Of a stretch of DNA of 10,993 nt, positions 6,973 through 10,993 are shown piece after piece. Source of the DNA: MGNI01 sp964353875 (GTDB lineage Bacteria; Chloroflexota; Anaerolineae; Anaerolineales; E44-bin32); contig CAYGXU010000107.1 of NCBI GenBank assembly GCA_964353875.1, positions 1 to 10,993 on the forward strand, written 5' to 3'. The position numbers and the translations under genes are program-made. Each line of letters begins with the position of its first letter. Position 1 is the stretch's first letter. The notes beneath the pieces are model-generated. The model saw nothing but the letters and a program-made list of their open reading frames with translations. It was not told the DNA's origin and searched no databases.

Positions 6973-7526
6973 TCACACGCGCTGAGTTTGAGGCTGCTCG
7001 AGAACGGGCTATAAAGATGGTGAAACAAGCCGGAATCATCGTTCGACCGGATGAGATTGAACATGTCGAGGTTGCCGATTTAGGTCTTGGCGAGTTGGAG
7101 CAGAGCGGTGTGCAGATACTGACCCTGGTAAATACAGAAAAAATCGCCATCAAGGTCCTTGTTATGCTTCCCTACCAGTCAGAGCCCGAGCATAAACATC
7201 CGAGCCTGGGAGATTATGCGGGTAAAGAAGAAACCATCCGCTGCCAATGGGGTGAGCTCTATCTATATACCCCAGGCGAACCTGCCATGAAACCAGTCGC
7301 CTCTCCTCCGGCACACCGCAGACACACCTACACAGTATGGCATGAAACCATTCTGCGTCCTGGCGATCAGGTCACCTTGCAACCGAACACATTCCATTGG
7401 TTCCAGGGTGGGCCAGGGGGAGCCGTTGTCTGTAGTTTCTCGACGAGAGTAATCGATCTTGCGGATATCTTTTCAGACCCTGATGTGCGTCGAGAGACCA
7501 TAATTAGCGATACAACGGAGGAGTAA
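6969..7526 (+). CDS. D-lyxose/D-mannose-type sugar isomerase, cupin fold
   Basis: 185 residues, the usual length for D-lyxose isomerases. Cupin metal ligands are clear: H75 and H77 (EHKHP), E88 (GKEET) and H143 (TFHWFQGG). The spacing of +2, +13 and +68 from the first His agrees with characterised D-lyxose isomerases. These Mn-dependent enzymes interconvert D-lyxose with D-xylulose and D-mannose with D-fructose. The cupin-plus-KEET pattern separates it from phosphomannose isomerase and from IolB. The start ATG overlaps the preceding stop (ATGA), with GAAGG at 6957-6961 as Shine-Dalgarno. Together with the TIM-barrel isomerase it suggests that free, unphosphorylated sugars are interconverted. 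Real substrate specificity would need assay. Confidence 0.87.
   Translation: MITRAEFEAARERAIKMVKQAGIIVRPDEIEHVEVADLGLGELEQSGVQILTLVNTEKIAIKVLVMLPYQSEPEHKHPSLGDYAGKEETIRCQWGELYLYTPGEPAMKPVASPPAHRRHTYTVWHETILRPGDQVTLQPNTFHWFQGGPGGAVVCSFSTRVIDLADIFSDPDVRRETIISDTTEE
7517..7523 (+). promoter_or_regulatory. Ribosome binding site of the CehA-type gene
   Basis: GGAGGAG within the last codons of the cupin gene, 6 nt before ATG 7530. This is a strong site that supports that start and co-translation. Confidence 0.65.
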
Positions 7527-7529
7527 AGC

Positions 7530-10031
7530 ATGTCGAAGTTCACCCCCCTCGATCTGAATTCCTATTTCAATGTTGGCAGGGACCCCTCGGGCTGGCATCC
7601 GGAAATCGGAGCGGGGCTGAGAACAATGCCCGCTGGGCGGCAGACCTTCTGGGGTATTCCCTTCGATCTCGGATCCGCGGAGGGCAATGGTTGGCTCCTG
7701 CTTGAACAATCCGGAAAAGGATCGACGATCCCGCTGTCTGAGAAAGCCAGTTATTTGCTGTTCGCTCACTTTTGCGATGAGTCGCATGATCCCGAGAAGA
7801 AAATGCAGCCAGTGGATTACAAGGTTGGGGACATTACTCGCCCAGGGGAGCACCTGGCCAATTACACCCTGATCTACAGCGATGGGAGCGAGCATGCGCA
7901 AGCCATCCGCAGGCGCTTCGAAGTGAACGAAGCGTTGATCTCCTGGGGACAATTGGCTTTTGCCGCTTTGCCACACCTCGAAAACGGACCTGTTGACTGG
8001 CGCGGGCCTTGTCCGACGAGGCAATGGGGCTGGTACCAGACGGGAGTTGCTGAACTCCGTCTCGAATCACTTCTTTATTGGATCTATGCGCTAGAGAATC
8101 CCCATCCTGAAAAGTCATTAGCGGCCCTGCAATTGGAGCCTACCGGTGCTGATCGGCTGGTAGTGGCGGGAATGACTCTTTACCATGGCCGGGAAAATCC
8201 ATTGCGAAGGCGCCGCCTGGAATCCTTGCGGGTCACGCTTCCCCAAACAACCCTTGCCTCTGAGGCAGAAGTCAATATCGATCTGGGAGTCATCGCCCGG
8301 CGATATGCCATCCCTGCCTTTCTTCCGCAACAGTGGCTTGAGGCGCAACCCAAGGGCTGGGGAGAAGAAGCAGATGGAGCGCAAACCTCTGCTCAGTTAT
8401 TCCTAGATGTTACTGCCAGCCCGGATGCAACCTTGCGAGTCAATGAATGGCAAATAGAGTTGAGCCCGGTGTACGAGGAAGGCGGTGGTCAAAGCTCCGA
8501 TGATCAAGTGCACGTTGAGTTATTGACACCTGAGAAGATGTGGGTTCATGTGACGGTAGTCGACGAGGAAACGGGGCGACCCACACCCGTGCGCATTCAT
8601 TTCCGCGCTCCGGATGGTCGTTATCTGCCGCCTTATGGCCATCGTCATGAGGTCAATGACAACTTTTTTGAGGATTATGGCGGCGACCTGAAATTGGGTT
8701 CAACTCAATATGCTTACGTGGACGGCCGTTTCCAGGTTGAGTTACCCGTGGGCGAAGTGTATGTGGAAATTGCAAAAGGCTTCGAATACAAGCCCGTACG
8801 ACAACGAATTAATATCCTCCCTGGCCAGCGCGAATTATCGATACCCATCCAACGGATGCTCAACTGGCGCCATCAGGGCTGGATAACCGCTGATACCCAC
8901 GTCCATTTCCTGTCTCCGCAGACGGCATGGCTGGAGGCACAGGCCGAGGGCATCAATCTGGTTAATCTCCTGGCCTCTCAATGGGGGGATCTGTTTACCA
9001 ACGTGGCAGACATCACTGGTGACCTGTCCGGTGTCAGCCGTGATGATACTCTTATCTGGGTGGGTACGGAAAATCGGCAACATATTTTGGGACACATCAG
9101 CCTGCTGGGAGGGAAAGGAGAGCCAGTCTTTCCGATGTGCGCCAGCGGCTCAGAGGAGAGTTACCTGGGCGATCCGGCCTGGACAAGCATGGCTGAGTGG
9201 GCCGATCAATGCCGGAAGCGAGAGGGATTGGTTGTGCTTCCGCATTTTCCCAGCCCGTACTGTGAGGCGGTGGCGGACATTGTCCTGGGTAAAATCGATG
9301 CGGTCGAGATACGTTCCTTTACGCCTGGTATGGAAAGTTTTAACATTCAGGAATGGTATCGGTTCTTGAACTGCGGATATCGTGTGGGGGCTGTGGGTGG
9401 GACAGATAAGATGACCTCAGGCATGCCCATTGGGGGAGTGCGTACTTATGCTCACCTTGAGGATGAGGACTTCAATTTTGCCAATTGGGCTAAGGCAGTG
9501 CGTGCCGGACGCACCTTTACCACCAGCGGCCCTTTGATCGGTATGCTTGTTGAGGGACATCCCCCAGGAGATGAAATTCGTTTGCCGTCTGATGGTGGCA
9601 CGCTCGAAGTCGAGACTTGGGCGCAGTCTGTCCAACCCTTTGATGAAATACAGATCGTGGTAAATGGGAAGACTGTGGCATGCCAGGTAATTGATGGGGG
9701 CGCAATGGAAACCCGTTTTCGCGAGAAGGTCAGACTGGAAGCGAGTGCCTGGATTGCTGCACGATGCATCAGTCGATTAAAAGTGTGGCATTGCTGGCCT
9801 ATCCATATAGCAGCGCATACTTCACCCGTTTATGTGCATTGTGGCGACGAGGAACGATTCAGTCCAATGGATGCCACCTATATGTTGACCTTGATTGACG
9901 GCGGGTTGACCTGGCTGGACACCCTATCTATTCCAGCTAGCCACGAGCACCATGCACGTATCCGATCCGTGTTCGAGTCGGCGCGGGACAGCCTGAACCG
10001 GCGTCTGACTCAGCACAATCACACGCATTAG
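7530..10031 (+). CDS. CehA/McbA-family metallohydrolase, large multidomain form
   Basis: 833 residues, starting 3 nt after the upstream stop. Residues about 1-330 form a beta-rich region I cannot assign. Residues about 330-440 look like a carboxypeptidase-regulatory-like beta-sandwich (VHVTVVDEETGRPTPVRI, ending in VEIAKGFEY). Residues 445-700 are a PHP-like hydrolase domain with H457 and H459 (ADTHVH), E514 (GTEN), H518 and H522 (QHILGH), H572 (LPHFPSP) and D626 (GGTDKM). The last 130 residues form a second beta domain with the family's SAWIAAR and AHTSPVYV motifs. CehA and McbA hydrolyse carbaryl-type carbamate esters; most homologues have no known substrate. The protein lacks a signal peptide, so the beta domains probably act inside the cell. 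A His-rich tail (HNHTH) ends it. An intact reading frame throughout argues for function. Confidence 0.87.
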   Translation: MSKFTPLDLNSYFNVGRDPSGWHPEIGAGLRTMPAGRQTFWGIPFDLGSAEGNGWLLLEQSGKGSTIPLSEKASYLLFAHFCDESHDPEKKMQPVDYKVGDITRPGEHLANYTLIYSDGSEHAQAIRRRFEVNEALISWGQLAFAALPHLENGPVDWRGPCPTRQWGWYQTGVAELRLESLLYWIYALENPHPEKSLAALQLEPTGADRLVVAGMTLYHGRENPLRRRRLESLRVTLPQTTLASEAEVNIDLGVIARRYAIPAFLPQQWLEAQPKGWGEEADGAQTSAQLFLDVTASPDATLRVNEWQIELSPVYEEGGGQSSDDQVHVELLTPEKMWVHVTVVDEETGRPTPVRIHFRAPDGRYLPPYGHRHEVNDNFFEDYGGDLKLGSTQYAYVDGRFQVELPVGEVYVEIAKGFEYKPVRQRINILPGQRELSIPIQRMLNWRHQGWITADTHVHFLSPQTAWLEAQAEGINLVNLLASQWGDLFTNVADITGDLSGVSRDDTLIWVGTENRQHILGHISLLGGKGEPVFPMCASGSEESYLGDPAWTSMAEWADQCRKREGLVVLPHFPSPYCEAVADIVLGKIDAVEIRSFTPGMESFNIQEWYRFLNCGYRVGAVGGTDKMTSGMPIGGVRTYAHLEDEDFNFANWAKAVRAGRTFTTSGPLIGMLVEGHPPGDEIRLPSDGGTLEVETWAQSVQPFDEIQIVVNGKTVACQVIDGGAMETRFREKVRLEASAWIAARCISRLKVWHCWPIHIAAHTSPVYVHCGDEERFSPMDATYMLTLIDGGLTWLDTLSIPASHEHHARIRSVFESARDSLNRRLTQHNHTH

Positions 10032-10049
10032 CATTTAGGTGAACGAGCT

Positions 10050-10993
10050 ATGAAATACAATTGGCCTTGGAAACCGGATCCTGACTACACCCGTCTGTTG
10101 AAAGCACTACGACGACAAGGTGATCCCGACCATGTCCCCTTTCTGGAACTATTTGCTGATCGGGAAGTGATAGCCGCATGGCTGGGTGAAGCGGTTATTC
10201 CTGAGGATGTCCAGCTTATCGATAGGGAAGCGCTGGAAACAAGCCTTAATCATAAGATCTGTTTTTGGCATCAATTGGGCTTTGATGCCTTTTGGCAGGG
10301 ACCCAATTTTGAGTTGCCAGATATACTTCGCCTGGCGTCGAACGATACGGCATCCCTGCCTCATGACAAACGCCAATGGGTTGATGAAAAAGCCGGCGCC
10401 ATCACAACCTGGGAGGATTTTGAGCGCTATCCTTGGCCGCGCACAGGAGATGTTGATTTATATCCCATGGAATACGTTGCCAGGCATTTACCCGAGGGAA
10501 TGGCCATGATCGCCACGGTCGGCGGGATCCTTGAGCCGGTGATGTGGCTTATGGGATACGAGACCTTTGCTTTGGCGATCTACGATCAGCCCGATCTAAT
10601 TGAGGCGATGTTCGACAAGATTGAGGAGATCTATATTCCGCTGGCTCAGACCTTGTCACAAATGGATCGCGTTGTAGCCCTATGGATGGGTGATGATATG
10701 GGTTTCAAGACGGGAACTATGATCGCGCCTGTCCATCTGCGCAGGTACGTCTTCCCGCTTCAGAAGCGAGTTGCCTCCATCGCTCACGAGCGGGGCATGC
10801 CTTTTCTCATCCATTCTTGTGGGAATCTGGAAGCCGTGATGAATGACTTGATTAACGAGGTGGGCATTGACGGCAAACACTCGTTCGAAGATGTCATCGA
10901 GCCAGTGGAGATTTTCACGGAACGCTATAGTGGTCGCATCGCATCCATCGGCGGAATCGATGTCGACCTGCTTGTTCGAGGGACGGAAGAACA
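10050..10993 (+). CDS. Uroporphyrinogen decarboxylase family protein (MtaA/CmuA-like), 3' end missing
   Basis: The frame is open from ATG 10050 to the end of the window (314 full codons), with AGGTGA at 10037-10042 as Shine-Dalgarno. The sequence matches the UroD TIM-barrel superfamily: HVPFLELFAD near residues 28-37, an ALWMGDDMGFKTG segment with D215 and D216, then FLIHSCGN with H255 and C257, and a GKHSFED segment. The H-x-C pair is the zinc-thiol binding motif of corrinoid or coenzyme-M methyltransferases (MtaA, MtbA, CmuA). It is not used in heme-pathway HemE, and the HemE N-terminal PVW.MRQAG motif is absent. A third Cys ligand would lie beyond the window. In sugar clusters such proteins are common but mostly uncharacterised; a methyl transfer or demethylation role is possible, and decarboxylation cannot be excluded. 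Confidence 0.88.
   Translation, partial: MKYNWPWKPDPDYTRLLKALRRQGDPDHVPFLELFADREVIAAWLGEAVIPEDVQLIDREALETSLNHKICFWHQLGFDAFWQGPNFELPDILRLASNDTASLPHDKRQWVDEKAGAITTWEDFERYPWPRTGDVDLYPMEYVARHLPEGMAMIATVGGILEPVMWLMGYETFALAIYDQPDLIEAMFDKIEEIYIPLAQTLSQMDRVVALWMGDDMGFKTGTMIAPVHLRRYVFPLQKRVASIAHERGMPFLIHSCGNLEAVMNDLINEVGIDGKHSFEDVIEPVEIFTERYSGRIASIGGIDVDLLVRGTEE

Noticed and set aside
7473..8024. Long minus-strand open frame of 183 codons
   Set aside because: It lies opposite the cupin and CehA genes, whose family motifs are clear on the + strand. The protein resembles no family and has no ribosome binding context.

Overview
The window is a dense, single-strand run of ten catabolic-type genes, all on the + strand, with gaps of 0-141 nt. 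Eight are complete and the two at the edges are cut by the window. I see no rRNA, tRNA, CRISPR array, insertion sequence, integrase, transporter or transcription regulator. All proteins look soluble and cytoplasmic: none has an N-terminal signal peptide or obvious membrane segment. The moderate GC content and the family mix (Gfo/Idh/MocA dehydrogenase, several TIM-barrel sugar isomerases, LmbE deacetylase, CehA/McbA hydrolase, UroD-type protein) resemble sugar-utilisation clusters of Chloroflexota (Anaerolineae) or similar environmental bacteria. That placement is an inference from family content, with no marker gene to confirm it.

Layout: 1-690, 3' part of a nitrilase-superfamily amidohydrolase. 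691-831, the longest gap (141 nt), with a perfect Shine-Dalgarno but no convincing promoter. 832-1860, Gfo/Idh/MocA dehydrogenase. 1866-2708, TIM-barrel sugar isomerase/epimerase. 2709-2768, a gap holding the best sigma70-type promoter candidate. 2769-3644, PIG-L/LmbE deacetylase. 3663-5036, creatinase/M24-fold protein that has lost most M24 metal ligands. 5037-5115, a gap with a small hairpin. 5116-5937, BKACE (DUF849) beta-keto acid cleavage enzyme. 6013-6972, a second TIM-barrel isomerase with a rhamnose-isomerase-like metal site. 6969-7526, D-lyxose-isomerase-type cupin, ATGA-coupled to it. 7530-10031, large CehA/McbA-type metallohydrolase. 10050 to the window end, UroD/MtaA-type protein, 3' end missing.

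How they may work together (inference): four proteins belong to families that break C-N or carbamate bonds (nitrilase, LmbE, creatinase-like M24, CehA/McbA). Four act on polyols or sugars (Gfo/Idh/MocA plus three isomerases). One is a C-C bond cleaving, CoA-dependent enzyme (BKACE). A pathway that strips acyl, carbamoyl or amide groups from a nitrogen-containing sugar or sugar-like compound, oxidises and isomerises the skeleton, and cleaves a beta-keto acid would use this set. I know of no characterised pathway with this exact combination, and the substrate cannot be read from the sequence.
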